64,000 bases of DNA, taken from assembly GCF_002944315.1 (NCBI RefSeq), contig NZ_CP024311.1, positions 1,216,501 through 1,280,500 of the forward strand, given 5' to 3'. This document shows positions 8,991 to 17,082 of the stretch, one piece after another (position 1 is the first letter of the stretch; each line of letters begins with the position of its first letter). A program made the translations under genes and the position numbers. The notes beneath the pieces were generated by a model. That model saw only the letters and a list, made by a program, of their open reading frames with translations. It had not been told where the DNA came from and made no database searches. The DNA is from Rhizobium sp. NXC24 (GTDB lineage: Bacteria > Pseudomonadota > Alphaproteobacteria > Rhizobiales > Rhizobiaceae).

Positions 8991-10925
8991 CTATTCCAGG
9001 CCGCGGGTTTTCAGCCACGCCTGGGTCAATTGTCGGAAGCGGCCAGCCATGTCGGCGATCGCTTCCTCGTCGTTCATGCCGCCCGACATCCAGGCGCGCG
9101 CCGCATCGGAAAAGATCGTCCGTCCGACGGCAAAACCCTTGACCGAGGGCGCGGCCAGCGTCGCCTCGAAGCTGCGGATCAATTCTTCTGCCGGCGCTTC
9201 CAGGCCAAGCAGCACGATACCCCTGCACAATGGATCATTTTTGGCGATCACGGCATCGATTTTTTTCCAGGCCGCGGTCGATTCCTGCGGTTCCAGCTTC
9301 CACCAGTCCGGCTTGATGCCGAGCGCATAGAGCTCTTCCATCGCCGTTGGGATCGTATCGTCAGTCAGCGGCCCGTTCTTGCCGGCAATGATCTCGACCA
9401 ACAGCTCGCGGCCGACCTTACGCGCTGCTTCGAACAGGGTGCGTAGCTTCTCCTGCTGCTCCGCCTTCAACTCCGCGGGATCGTCGGGATGATAGAAGCA
9501 GAGGCATTTGATGCAATGATTGAGGGGCCATTCGGTGAGCTGCGAACCGATATCCTGGCTGAACTCGAATTTCAGCGGCTTCGAGCCCGGCAATTCAACG
9601 GGACGACCGATCCAGGAGAAATTCTTCGCGGCGGCGTCGAAGAAGGCATCGCGGCCGAAGCGCTCGTCGATGAGCATGCCATAGCCGGACCGACCGCCCG
9701 AAACGCGCGCCGCCGCCTCGACCGCAAGCCGCTTGAAGGCAACGATCCTGTCATGGCCGATGCCCAGCTCGTCGGCGACGCTGACGAGTTGCGAGCGATG
9801 ATCGATGGCAAGCGCCATCAGCAGTGGGATCTCGCCGCGTCGGGTCGTCGCCCAATGAAGATGGTTGATCGCCTCGTCCTTACGCAGGGCCCGGTGTTTG
9901 CTGCCCGTCTTCAGGAAGAAATCGAGCTCGGCCCAGGTCGGATATTCCGGCGAGCAGAGCAGGCGGGAGACCGCAAAGGCACCGCAGGCATTGGCCCATG
10001 TGGCGCAGGTCTTCAGCGGTTCGTCGCGCAGGAAGCCGCGCAGGAAGCCGGACATGAAGGCATCGCCGGCGCCGAGAACGTTGAACACCTCGATCGGAAA
10101 GCCCTGGCCGACAATGCCGTCCTCGAGGTCATCCGAGATAGGGCCATCATAAACGATGCAGCCCATGGCGCCGCGCTTCAGCACGATGGTTGCCGAGGAA
10201 AGGCGGCGGATTTCCTTGAGAGCGCCGAGCACATCATCTGCGCCCGAGGCAATCATGATCTCCTCTTCGGTCCCGATGATCAGGTCGCAATCCGGCAGCG
10301 TCTCTTTCATCTTCGACGACACGCGATCCGACTTCACATAACGTTCGAAGCCCTCGGCGTGGCCGGCGAGGCCCCAGAGATTCGGCCGGTAGTCGATGTC
10401 GAAGATCACCTTGCGGCCGTTCGCCTTGGCGATGCGAATCGCCTTGCGTTGCGCGGCCTCCGTGTTAGGCTTGGAAAAATGCGTGCCGGAGACGAGGACG
10501 GCGCGAGAGGATTGAATGAAATTCTCATCGATATCATCCTCGTCGAGCGCCATGTCGGCGCAGTCGGAACGATAAAAGATCATCGGCGACACGCCCTCGG
10601 CCTCGACCGCAAGCAACACCAGTGCCGTCAGCCGCTCCTTGTCGGTGGCGATCCCTTCTGTCGCGACGCCTTCGCGTGCCGTCTGTTCACGGATAAAGCG
10701 GCCCATCTGCTCGTCACCAACGCGGGTGATCAAGCCGGATTTCAAGCCAAGGCGAGCCGTGCCGATAGCGATATTGGCCGGGCAGCCGCCGACGGATTTC
10801 GCAAAAGATGCAATATCCTCAAGCCGCGAGCCGATCTGCTGCCCATAAAGATCGACGGAGGAGCGGCCGATGGTGATCACGTCGAGTGTCGGCTCCGGCT
10901 GGGCGCCAGGATTGTCGTGTGCCAT
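8991..10925 (-). CDS. iolC: 5-dehydro-2-deoxygluconokinase fused to a DUF2090 aldolase-like domain
   Basis: 644 residues. Residues about 12-330 are a PfkB/ribokinase-type sugar kinase, with 'GGCPANIAIGTARLG' for the substrate end and the catalytic 'NVLGAGDAFMSGFLRGFL' loop with its GAGD motif. This half phosphorylates 2-deoxy-5-keto-gluconate. The remaining 310 residues form a DUF2090 domain ('RGEIPLLMALAIDHRSQL', 'FAVGRTIFSDAARAW'), an aldolase-like TIM-barrel that may carry out the next cleavage (IolJ role) to malonic semialdehyde and dihydroxyacetone phosphate. This fusion is usual in alphaproteobacteria. The ATG at 10925 follows 'gggagg'. First gene of the operon, about 190 bp after iolR. 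Confidence 0.95.
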   Translation of the reverse strand: MAHDNPGAQPEPTLDVITIGRSSVDLYGQQIGSRLEDIASFAKSVGGCPANIAIGTARLGLKSGLITRVGDEQMGRFIREQTAREGVATEGIATDKERLTALVLLAVEAEGVSPMIFYRSDCADMALDEDDIDENFIQSSRAVLVSGTHFSKPNTEAAQRKAIRIAKANGRKVIFDIDYRPNLWGLAGHAEGFERYVKSDRVSSKMKETLPDCDLIIGTEEEIMIASGADDVLGALKEIRRLSSATIVLKRGAMGCIVYDGPISDDLEDGIVGQGFPIEVFNVLGAGDAFMSGFLRGFLRDEPLKTCATWANACGAFAVSRLLCSPEYPTWAELDFFLKTGSKHRALRKDEAINHLHWATTRRGEIPLLMALAIDHRSQLVSVADELGIGHDRIVAFKRLAVEAAARVSGGRSGYGMLIDERFGRDAFFDAAAKNFSWIGRPVELPGSKPLKFEFSQDIGSQLTEWPLNHCIKCLCFYHPDDPAELKAEQQEKLRTLFEAARKVGRELLVEIIAGKNGPLTDDTIPTAMEELYALGIKPDWWKLEPQESTAAWKKIDAVIAKNDPLCRGIVLLGLEAPAEELIRSFEATLAAPSVKGFAVGRTIFSDAARAWMSGGMNDEEAIADMAGRFRQLTQAWLKTRGLE

Positions 10926-11076
10926 AATGTCCTCCCGTCCAGGCATGATCCCGATAACTCTTCAGTTTTCTTTGGGGTCACGCATTATTGAATGTGCCGG
11001 TCCGTCCGTCTTCGTTTTCGTCCGGGCTCTGGTCTATTTTGCGGCCATCTCCCGCAGCCGCGTTCATGGATGTAAT

Positions 11077-11090
11077 GAAACATTGGTTCC
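11077..11090. promoter_or_regulatory. Candidate IolR half-conserved operator upstream of iolC
   Basis: GAAA-N6-TTCC, one change from the GGAA-N6-TTCC palindrome described for the S. meliloti inositol repressor. It lies in the iolR-iolC gap, 16 bp before a perfect copy. Confidence 0.5.
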
Positions 11091-11106
11091 GTAATTTTGT
11101 CAATTC

Positions 11107-11120
11107 GGAATGTTTATTCC
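11107..11120. promoter_or_regulatory. Candidate IolR operator, perfect GGAA-N6-TTCC
   Basis: GGAATGTTTATTCC is an exact inverted repeat matching the motif described for RpiR-type IolR. It overlaps the iolR stop codon and sits about 180 bp before the iolC start, so it could repress a promoter for iolCDEB. Confidence 0.65.
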
Positions 11121-11989
11121 ATTTTGGTTTTGTGGAATTTTGCAACCGCTTCTTTCCTCCGCCGTTCGGCGATGGCGACAGGGAAGGCCATGATCAGCGC
11201 CATGGATGCCGACAGCGAGCGGAAGCCGGCAAAATCGGCCTCCGCCACCTCGAACCAGTGGGTGGCGCAGCCGGTAAGCGGTGAAAAGGCCGAATCGGTA
11301 ATAGCGATGACCGGCACGTTGCGTGCGGCGAGGTCCTGCGCCTGGGCGAGGCTGTCGGCAGCGTAGGGAGAGAAGCTTGCGGCAATCGCCGCGTCCCTTT
11401 CCGTGGCAAAGCGGGCGAGCTCGCCGTCGATGCCGTTCGGCGAAGCGACGATCTGATGGCGGATGTTCAGTTTGGAAAAGGCGTAGGTCATATGCGCCGT
11501 CAGCGGATAGGAACGGCGCTTGGCGATAAGATAGATCGTCTCGGCAGCGGCGAGCACATCCACCGCCTTGGCAAACGTATCCGTCTCGATCGTGGCGGCA
11601 AGCTTGTTGACCGACTGGCTGGCGGCAGAGAGAAAGCCTGAGAGAATCCCGGCCTCTTCATCCTCGATGCCGGATTGTTCGAGTGTGATCAGCCGCTCTT
11701 CGTAGCTCAGCGTCCGGTCGCGCAGCCGCTCGCGGAAAATGCTCTGCAGGTCGGAGAAGCCGCCGTAACCGAGATGATGGGCAAGACGCACCAGCGTCGA
11801 AGGCTGGACATCCGCGGCGGTGGCAATGCTTGCGGTGGTACCGAACGCGATTTCATCCGGATTGCCGAGTGCGAAAGCCGCGACTTGCGCCAGACGTTTC
11901 GGCATGGAATTCTTACGCTCGATGATGATGCTGCGAAGGCTTTCAAAATCCCGCGGCACCTTGGTTCGCGTTTCGATTTCGTTGTCCAT
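11114..11989 (-). CDS. iolR: RpiR/MurR family transcriptional regulator of inositol catabolism
   Basis: 291 residues with the RpiR layout: an N-terminal HTH_6 domain (about 15-95; 'MPKRLAQVAAFALGNPDEIAF', 'ASIATAADVQPSTLVRLAHHLGY' as helix-turn-helix) and a C-terminal SIS sugar-phosphate isomerase-like sensor domain (about 125-260; 'IYLIAKRRSYPLTAHMTYAF', 'PVIAITDSAFSPL'). Its place directly before iolC and divergent from iolY matches S. meliloti iolR, a repressor released by a pathway intermediate. Candidate binding sites flank it on both sides, so it probably also regulates itself. Confidence 0.92.
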   Translation of the reverse strand: MDNEIETRTKVPRDFESLRSIIIERKNSMPKRLAQVAAFALGNPDEIAFGTTASIATAADVQPSTLVRLAHHLGYGGFSDLQSIFRERLRDRTLSYEERLITLEQSGIEDEEAGILSGFLSAASQSVNKLAATIETDTFAKAVDVLAAAETIYLIAKRRSYPLTAHMTYAFSKLNIRHQIVASPNGIDGELARFATERDAAIAASFSPYAADSLAQAQDLAARNVPVIAITDSAFSPLTGCATHWFEVAEADFAGFRSLSASMALIMAFPVAIAERRRKEAVAKFHKTKME

Positions 11990-12021
11990 GCCTCACCCTT
12001 CTCGACGTCATACCCGTCAAT

Positions 12022-12035
12022 GAAACAAATATTCC
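12022..12035. promoter_or_regulatory. Candidate IolR site in the iolR promoter
   Basis: GAAA-N6-TTCC, 33 bp upstream of the iolR start codon in the divergent iolR/iolY region. The spacer and right half (CAAATATTCCA) recur exactly at the iolY-proximal site. Confidence 0.5.
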
Positions 12036-12162
12036 ATATTTTGCACGATAACGGATTTTGGATAACTCGGCACGATTATTTTTAAGTGTATGAATTTACT
12101 TCAATAAATTCCATTCCGCTGACGATGTGGCGCAATTGGCCGATGCGCCGGCTTGTCAAAAC

Positions 12163-12176
12163 GGTCCAAATATTCC
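12163..12176. promoter_or_regulatory. Candidate IolR site upstream of iolY
   Basis: GGTC-N6-TTCC, sharing the 11-mer CAAATATTCCA with the iolR-proximal site and lying 46 bp before the iolY start. The left half is degenerate. Confidence 0.4.
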
Positions 12177-12222
12177 AAAAATCGCCGCGGGCTTCAGGAG
12201 GAAGCCGGTGGAGGAAATGGAT

Positions 12223-13341
12223 ATGAAGTCGCTTGGCGTCGGATTGATCGGAACCGGCTATATGGGCAAATGCCATGCGCTGGCGTGGAATGCGGTCAAG
12301 ACAGTCTTCGGCGATGTTGAGCGACCGCGTCTCGTGCATCTTACCGAAGCCAATCTCGACCTGGCAAAAATGCGTGGCGATGAATTCGGCTTCGAAAAGG
12401 CGACCGCCGATTGGCGTGAGCTGATCGCCGATCCCGAGGTCGATGTCGTCTCCGTCACCACGCCCAATCAATTCCATCCGGAAATGGCGATCGCCGCGCT
12501 GGAAGCCGGCAAGCATGTCTGGTGCGAAAAGCCGATGGCGCCGGCCTATACCGACGCCGAACGCATGCTGAGCGCCGCCAAGGCCTCGGGCAAGGTCGCC
12601 GTCCTCGGCTACAACTATATTCAGAATCCCGTGATGCGGCATATCAAGGCGCTGATCGGCGAAGGCGCGATCGGCGAGGTCAATCACGTCCGTGTCGAAA
12701 TGGATGAAGACTTCATGGCCGATCCGGAGGGCCTCTTCTATTGGAAGAGCGAGCTTGCCGGCGGCTATGGCGCGCTTGACGATTTCGCGGTGCATCCGCT
12801 GTCGCTGCTCTGGTTTCTGTTCGGCCATGTCGAAGCTGTCATCACCGATATGGTGAAGCCCTATGCCGAACGGCCGTTGAAGGACGGCGGGCGCCGCGCC
12901 GTTGAGAATCACGATCTCGCCAATGTGCTGATGCGGCTCGGGGGCGGTATTTCTGCGGTGCTGATGGCGAATCGCTCCGCCTGGGGGCGCAAGGGCCGCA
13001 TTGCGCTGCAGATCTACGGCTCGAAAGGCTCGATCGTCTACGACCAGGAGCGCATGAACGAATTCGAGCTTTATCAGGCGGACGGCAGGCAAACCGAACA
13101 GGGCTTCCGCAGAATTCTTGCGGCGCCGGCGCACCGACCCTATGACCGGTTCATCCCTGCGCCTGGCCACGGACTCGGTTTCAATGATCTGAAGATCATC
13201 GAATGCCGGGAGCTGATCCGCGCCATTTCCGGCGACGCGGCGTCCGTCGTAAGCTTCTTGGACGGTTTGCGCATCGAAAAGTCGGTGCACGCCATGGCCC
13301 GATCATTCCATGAGCGCCGCTGGGTCGAGATACCGGCCTGA
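12223..13341 (+). CDS. iolY: Gfo/Idh/MocA family oxidoreductase in the inositol cluster
   Basis: 372 residues from the ATG at 12223, which 'gtggagga' precedes at good distance; an ATG two codons earlier is too close. The N-terminal Rossmann fold has 'VGLIGTGYMGKCHA' (GxGxxG). The family Lys lies in 'VWCEKPMAPAYTDAE', where EKP is the Gfo/Idh/MocA signature. The C-terminal half is the alpha/beta substrate domain ('DDFAVHPLSLLWFLFG'). Members oxidise inositols or related sugars with NAD(P). Its position divergent from iolR matches S. meliloti iolY; the symbol rests on that synteny and the precise substrate is unproven. Confidence 0.82.
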   Translation: MKSLGVGLIGTGYMGKCHALAWNAVKTVFGDVERPRLVHLTEANLDLAKMRGDEFGFEKATADWRELIADPEVDVVSVTTPNQFHPEMAIAALEAGKHVWCEKPMAPAYTDAERMLSAAKASGKVAVLGYNYIQNPVMRHIKALIGEGAIGEVNHVRVEMDEDFMADPEGLFYWKSELAGGYGALDDFAVHPLSLLWFLFGHVEAVITDMVKPYAERPLKDGGRRAVENHDLANVLMRLGGGISAVLMANRSAWGRKGRIALQIYGSKGSIVYDQERMNEFELYQADGRQTEQGFRRILAAPAHRPYDRFIPAPGHGLGFNDLKIIECRELIRAISGDAASVVSFLDGLRIEKSVHAMARSFHERRWVEIPA

Positions 13342-13402
13342 AGTCCTGCCCCAATTTTCCCCCGATCTCTGGCGCAAGGTCAGCTATGATTGACGCTTGC
13401 AA

Positions 13403-13417
13403 GGGTACGCGTTACCC
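13403..13417. repeat. Short inverted repeat upstream of the reductase gene
   Basis: GGGTA-CGCGT-TACCC, a 5-bp inverted repeat around a near-palindromic centre, 73 bp before the GTG start of the reductase. It could be an operator, but it is short. Confidence 0.3.
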
Positions 13418-13489
13418 CTGAAAACCGCGAGGGCGACGCCTATATCAAGGTAACGAGCCGCCATAACCATATATAATGGAGTAAGGATC

Positions 13490-14707
13490 GTGACGGGCAG
13501 ATTGGTCATTGTCGGGGCCGGGCAGGCCGGTTTCGCGCTTGCCGCCAAATTGCGGGCGCTTGGAGATTCGAGGCCGATCACTATCATCGGCGCGGAGGAA
13601 AACCTTCCCTATCAGCGACCGCCGCTGACAAAAAAATATCTTCTCGGCGAGATGGCCTTCGACCGGCTCTTGTTCCGCCCTGAGCATTGGTATGCCGACA
13701 ACAATGTCGAGATCCGTTTGTCCACCTGGGTCGAGCAGATTGATCGCGTGCCAAAACAGGTGGTCATGCAGGACGGTTCGGCGCTGGGCTATGACACGCT
13801 GGCGCTGGCGACCGGCGCAACGCCGCGCGAGTTGCCGCCCTCCGTCGGGGGCGCGCTTGAAGGCGTCTATCTCGCCCGCGACAAGCGCGATGCCGATCAG
13901 CTCGCCGCCGAAATGCGCGCGGGCCGCCGTGTTCTCATCATCGGCGGCGGCTATATCGGCCTCGAAGCGGCGGCGGTTGCCCGCCATCGCGGCCTCGAAG
14001 TCACGCTTATAGAAATGGCAGACAGGATCCTGCAGCGCGTCGCCGCCAAGGAGACGGCCGACATCATGCGGACTATTCACCGTGGACACGACGTCGTCAT
14101 CCGCGAAAAGACGGGCCTGAAGCAACTGGTTGGCAAGAACGGCCATGTCGTCGCCGCCGAGCTGTCGGACGGGTCCACCATAGATGTCGATTTCGTCATC
14201 GTCGGCATCGGCGTTGCCCCGAGTGACCGGCTGGCCAAGGAAGCGGGGCTGGAAGTCGGCAACGGTATCATCGTCGATTCGTTTGCCCGCACCTCCGACC
14301 CCGCGATCTTCGCTGCGGGTGATTGCGCGGAACTGCCTTGGAACGGCGGCCGCATCCGTCTCGAATCGGTACAGAATGCCGTCGACCAGGCCGAAGCCGC
14401 AGCCGGAATCATTGCAGGCGGCAACGAGCCCTACGATCCGAAGCCATGGTTCTGGTCGGATCAATATGACGTAAAATTGCAGATCGCCGGCTTCAACGTC
14501 GGCTATGACGAAACCCTTTTGCGCGCCGGCGCTCGAGAAGGATCGGCTTCGGTCTGGTATTTCAAGGAGGGCCGCTTCATCGCCGTCGACGCTATCAACG
14601 ACGCAAAGGCCTATGTGACTGGCAAGAAGCTACTGGAAAGCGGCGTCAACCCGGCAAAGGCTATCCTGGCCGATTCGGCCGCGGACCTTAAGGAGTTACT
14701 GCGTTAA
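13490..14707 (+). CDS. FAD/NAD(P)-dependent ferredoxin reductase-like oxidoreductase
   Basis: 405 residues with a GTG start after 'taagga'. The FAD site is 'LVIVGAGQAGFALAAKL' (about 4-20), the NAD(P) site is 'VLIIGGGYIGLEAAAVA' (about 146-162), and a second FAD contact is 'DPAIFAAGDCAELP'. The C-terminal 'WFWSDQYDVKLQIAG' is the reductase C-domain of the ferredoxin/rubredoxin/putidaredoxin reductase family. It passes electrons from NAD(P)H to a small iron-sulfur partner, none of which is encoded nearby. Monocistronic between iolY and the tRNA. Confidence 0.88.
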   Translation: MTGRLVIVGAGQAGFALAAKLRALGDSRPITIIGAEENLPYQRPPLTKKYLLGEMAFDRLLFRPEHWYADNNVEIRLSTWVEQIDRVPKQVVMQDGSALGYDTLALATGATPRELPPSVGGALEGVYLARDKRDADQLAAEMRAGRRVLIIGGGYIGLEAAAVARHRGLEVTLIEMADRILQRVAAKETADIMRTIHRGHDVVIREKTGLKQLVGKNGHVVAAELSDGSTIDVDFVIVGIGVAPSDRLAKEAGLEVGNGIIVDSFARTSDPAIFAAGDCAELPWNGGRIRLESVQNAVDQAEAAAGIIAGGNEPYDPKPWFWSDQYDVKLQIAGFNVGYDETLLRAGAREGSASVWYFKEGRFIAVDAINDAKAYVTGKKLLESGVNPAKAILADSAADLKELLR

Positions 14708-14835
14708 GAGGGACCCGCACGCCGGCTATCTAGTTCTCCCTGCAGGATGCGCGCGCCGCCGAATGCAGGGAGAACGTGCAGGGAGGCGAAAAAGCGCTTG
14801 CGTCGATAAATGATTGGCCGTATCAGGGCCGCACC

Positions 14836-14926
14836 GGAGAGGTGGCCGAGTGGTCGAAGGCGCTCCCCTGCTAAGGGAGTATACGTCAAAAGCGTATCGT
14901 GGGTTCGAATCCCATCTTCTCCGCCA
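14836..14926 (+). tRNA. tRNA-Ser (anticodon GCT)
   Basis: A complete class II tRNA of 91 bases including encoded CCA. The acceptor stem GGAGAGG/CTTCTCC pairs over 7 bp with one G-T, the anticodon stem-loop CTCCCCTGCTAAGGGAG shows GCT, a long variable arm (ATACG...CGTAT) marks it as serine, and the T-arm GTGGGTTCGAATCCCAT is canonical. It reads AGC/AGT codons. Confidence 0.97.
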
Positions 14927-15544
14927 TCCTGCTTTGCACCTTGCAGGACAGCTATTTTCCCCCTTCACCGTTGATATCAAACGACCTCTCACGTCAGTCG
15001 TTGCCGATTCTCTTTTTGTCATTTCGCTGCAATCTTGCTGGCACATGATCGATAAAACCGATTCTCGATCGAATCGGTCGTGGCAGAATCACTGGCTCTC
15101 GATGCTATGCTGAGATGGCGAAGGTGATTTTGCTTGCTTCGCACTGTTGATGACTATCCCGGCAAATGTCGAAAACAGCGAACACGACGTCGCGGCAGCC
15201 ATGGTTTCGCCTTGGATCGGCCATTGTGACGGCCGGCCCCGCGCCCACGTCCTCATTTAAAAGCGGCCTGTAAGTGCTGGTACCGTAAGGGCTTTCTTAA
15301 CAAACTATAAACAAATCCAAGGCCCGTGTGGCGGACTTGTGTCCTTTCGGCAACAGGAATTACGGAAGGCTCACGCAAATCCCCCTTTCCGGTAAGATGT
15401 AGATTGCGTGACAGTTCGCGTCTTGTATTTTCAATCTCGGAAGCGAGGGCGATTGATCGTCCACTTCTTGAAACACGAGGATGGGGCAGGGAATGCCTTC
15501 GGGTAGTTCTCATTCTCGATTGAAACTTTGACTGGAGGTCAATA
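14927..15544. other. 618-bp region upstream of ropA
   Basis: No protein gene is convincing. The last 130 bp form a leader that resembles the one before the second porin (a shared TCGGAAGC block and a G-rich ATGGGGCAGGG/GTGGGGTAGGG block). The porin promoter must lie here, since the tRNA ends at 14926. I cannot place its -35/-10 boxes confidently. A leftward frame at 15253-15555 overlaps the porin start and has no family features. Confidence 0.5.
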
Positions 15545-16606
15545 ATGAACATCAAGAGCCTTCTTCTCGGCTCCGCTGCTGCGCTCGTAGCAGTTTCCGG
15601 TGCTCACGCGGCTGACGCTGTTGTTGCCGCTGAGCCGGAGCCGCTCGAATACGTTCGCATCTGCGACGCATACGGCGCTGGCTACTTCTTCATTCCGGGC
15701 ACCGAAACCTGCCTCAAGATCGGCGGCAAGGTTCGTACCGAAGGTGAATGGTACGACGCTTACAACCCGAACAACGTTCGTGGCACGCTCTGGCACACCC
15801 GCGCCGAGCTCAACATCGACACCGCGACCGACACCGAATACGGTCCGCTGAAGACCAACACCATCCTGCGTTGGGATTGGCAGGAAGGCGGCTCCACGAG
15901 CACCAACCTTCTCTGGGCATACATCAGCCTCGGCGGCTTTACCGTTGGTAAGACGGACTCCTGGTTCAACCAGTTCACCGGTTACGCCGGCGACGTCATC
16001 AACGACGACGTGGTCTATGACGGCCCGTACGAACTCAACCAGATCACCTACAACTACGACGCCGGCAACGGCTTCACGGCTGTGATCTCGTTGGAAGACA
16101 GCAACTCTGGCGTTGGCGCACATGGCTCTAACGGCGAAGACAGCTCGGATCACTACGCTCCGGACGTCGTTGCCGGTGCTGGCTACAAGGCTGGCGCATG
16201 GTCCTTCAAGGTCGTCGGTGGTTATGACTCCATCGTCGAAGAAGGTGCCATCAAGGCTCGTATCGACGCTGACTTCGGCGTTCTCTCTGCCTTCATCATG
16301 GGCGGCTGGAACACGGACGGCGACAAGCTGAACAAGTACGCTGGCTCGAACGGTGGCGGCGACGCTGCTGACATCGGCTGGGGCGATTGGGCAGTTTGGG
16401 GCGGCGTTGGCGTTCCGATCAACGAAAAGCTGAAGTGGAACCTGCAGCTCGCTTACACCGACTCCAAGATCTTCGCCGCTACGACGAACATCAAGTGGAA
16501 CCCGGTTAAGAACCTGCTCATCGAGCCGGAAGTTTCCTACACCAACTGGGATTCGATCAACGAAGATCAGTGGGCTGGTATCCTCCGCTTCGAGCGTACC
16601 TTCTAA
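15545..16606 (+). CDS. ropA: RopA-type outer-membrane porin (Porin_2), first copy
   Basis: 353 residues with a 22-residue signal peptide (MNIKSLLLGSAAALVAVSGAHA, cleaved before ADAVV). The mature start 'PLEYVRICDAYGAGYFFIPG' and 'ETCLKIGG' are the Porin_2 hallmark, with the two cysteines kept. The rest is a 16-strand-type beta-barrel with a terminal 'WAGILRFERTF' ending in Phe, the BAM recognition signal. It is a major trimeric general porin of rhizobia. Codon use is strongly biased (AAC, GGC, TTC), as in highly expressed genes. Preceded by 'ggagg' and followed by a strong terminator, so monocistronic. Tandem with a closely similar copy. Confidence 0.95.
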   Translation: MNIKSLLLGSAAALVAVSGAHAADAVVAAEPEPLEYVRICDAYGAGYFFIPGTETCLKIGGKVRTEGEWYDAYNPNNVRGTLWHTRAELNIDTATDTEYGPLKTNTILRWDWQEGGSTSTNLLWAYISLGGFTVGKTDSWFNQFTGYAGDVINDDVVYDGPYELNQITYNYDAGNGFTAVISLEDSNSGVGAHGSNGEDSSDHYAPDVVAGAGYKAGAWSFKVVGGYDSIVEEGAIKARIDADFGVLSAFIMGGWNTDGDKLNKYAGSNGGGDAADIGWGDWAVWGGVGVPINEKLKWNLQLAYTDSKIFAATTNIKWNPVKNLLIEPEVSYTNWDSINEDQWAGILRFERTF

Positions 16607-16651
16607 TCTGGTTTGACCTCGGTCATAATCTGATTGTCACATTGGTGACGA

Positions 16652-16679
16652 AAAGCCCGGCTTTTGAGCCGGGCTTTTT
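16652..16679 (+). terminator. Terminator after the first porin gene
   Basis: A perfect 11-bp stem (AAAGCCCGGCT / AGCCGGGCTTT) with a TTTG loop and a run of Ts. Confidence 0.92.
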
Positions 16680-17082
16680 GTATTTCGGACAGTCCGATCT
16701 TCGCTGCTTTGGATACCGGAGAAGCGGTGCTTCAGTATTTTATTGATTTATAATATACTAACTAAGTATAGATTTTATAACTTGAGTGTTCTCGGAGAGT
16801 ATTGCCTAGTAGAGTTCAATTTCTGAACATGGAAACTATGTGACAGTTTTGCGACGTGATTTTTGTGCAACGCGAAATTCGAAACGAACGTCACATATGA
16901 TTATAGTTTGTCTCTGATATTGCTCTGAAAAATTCGATCTGTAGGGTCCAACTCGGAAGCAAGACTTAGCGTCTTGGTTCTCCCAGATCAGGGGTCAACT
17001 TTGAACACAGGGGTGGGGTAGGGCCCGTCGATTTCTCGGCGCGAATTCTCATACCTAATCGATATTTAGAACTGGAGTTATT
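16680..17082 (+). promoter_or_regulatory. Promoter and leader of the second porin gene
   Basis: About 400 bp, very AT-rich at 16740-16800 and rising to normal GC toward the gene. The last 140 bp repeat landmarks of the first porin's leader: a TCGGAAGC(A/G)AG block near 16952 and a G-rich GTGGGGTAGGG block near 17013. A long untranslated leader is implied. A leftward reading frame of 412 codons covering the porin and this leader is a shadow. Confidence 0.5.

Noticed and set aside
9489..10991. 500-codon rightward open frame
   Set aside because: Antisense to iolC, which has full kinase and DUF2090 motifs; no domain in the shadow.
12082..13290. 402-codon leftward open frame
   Set aside because: Antisense to iolY; no recognisable motif.
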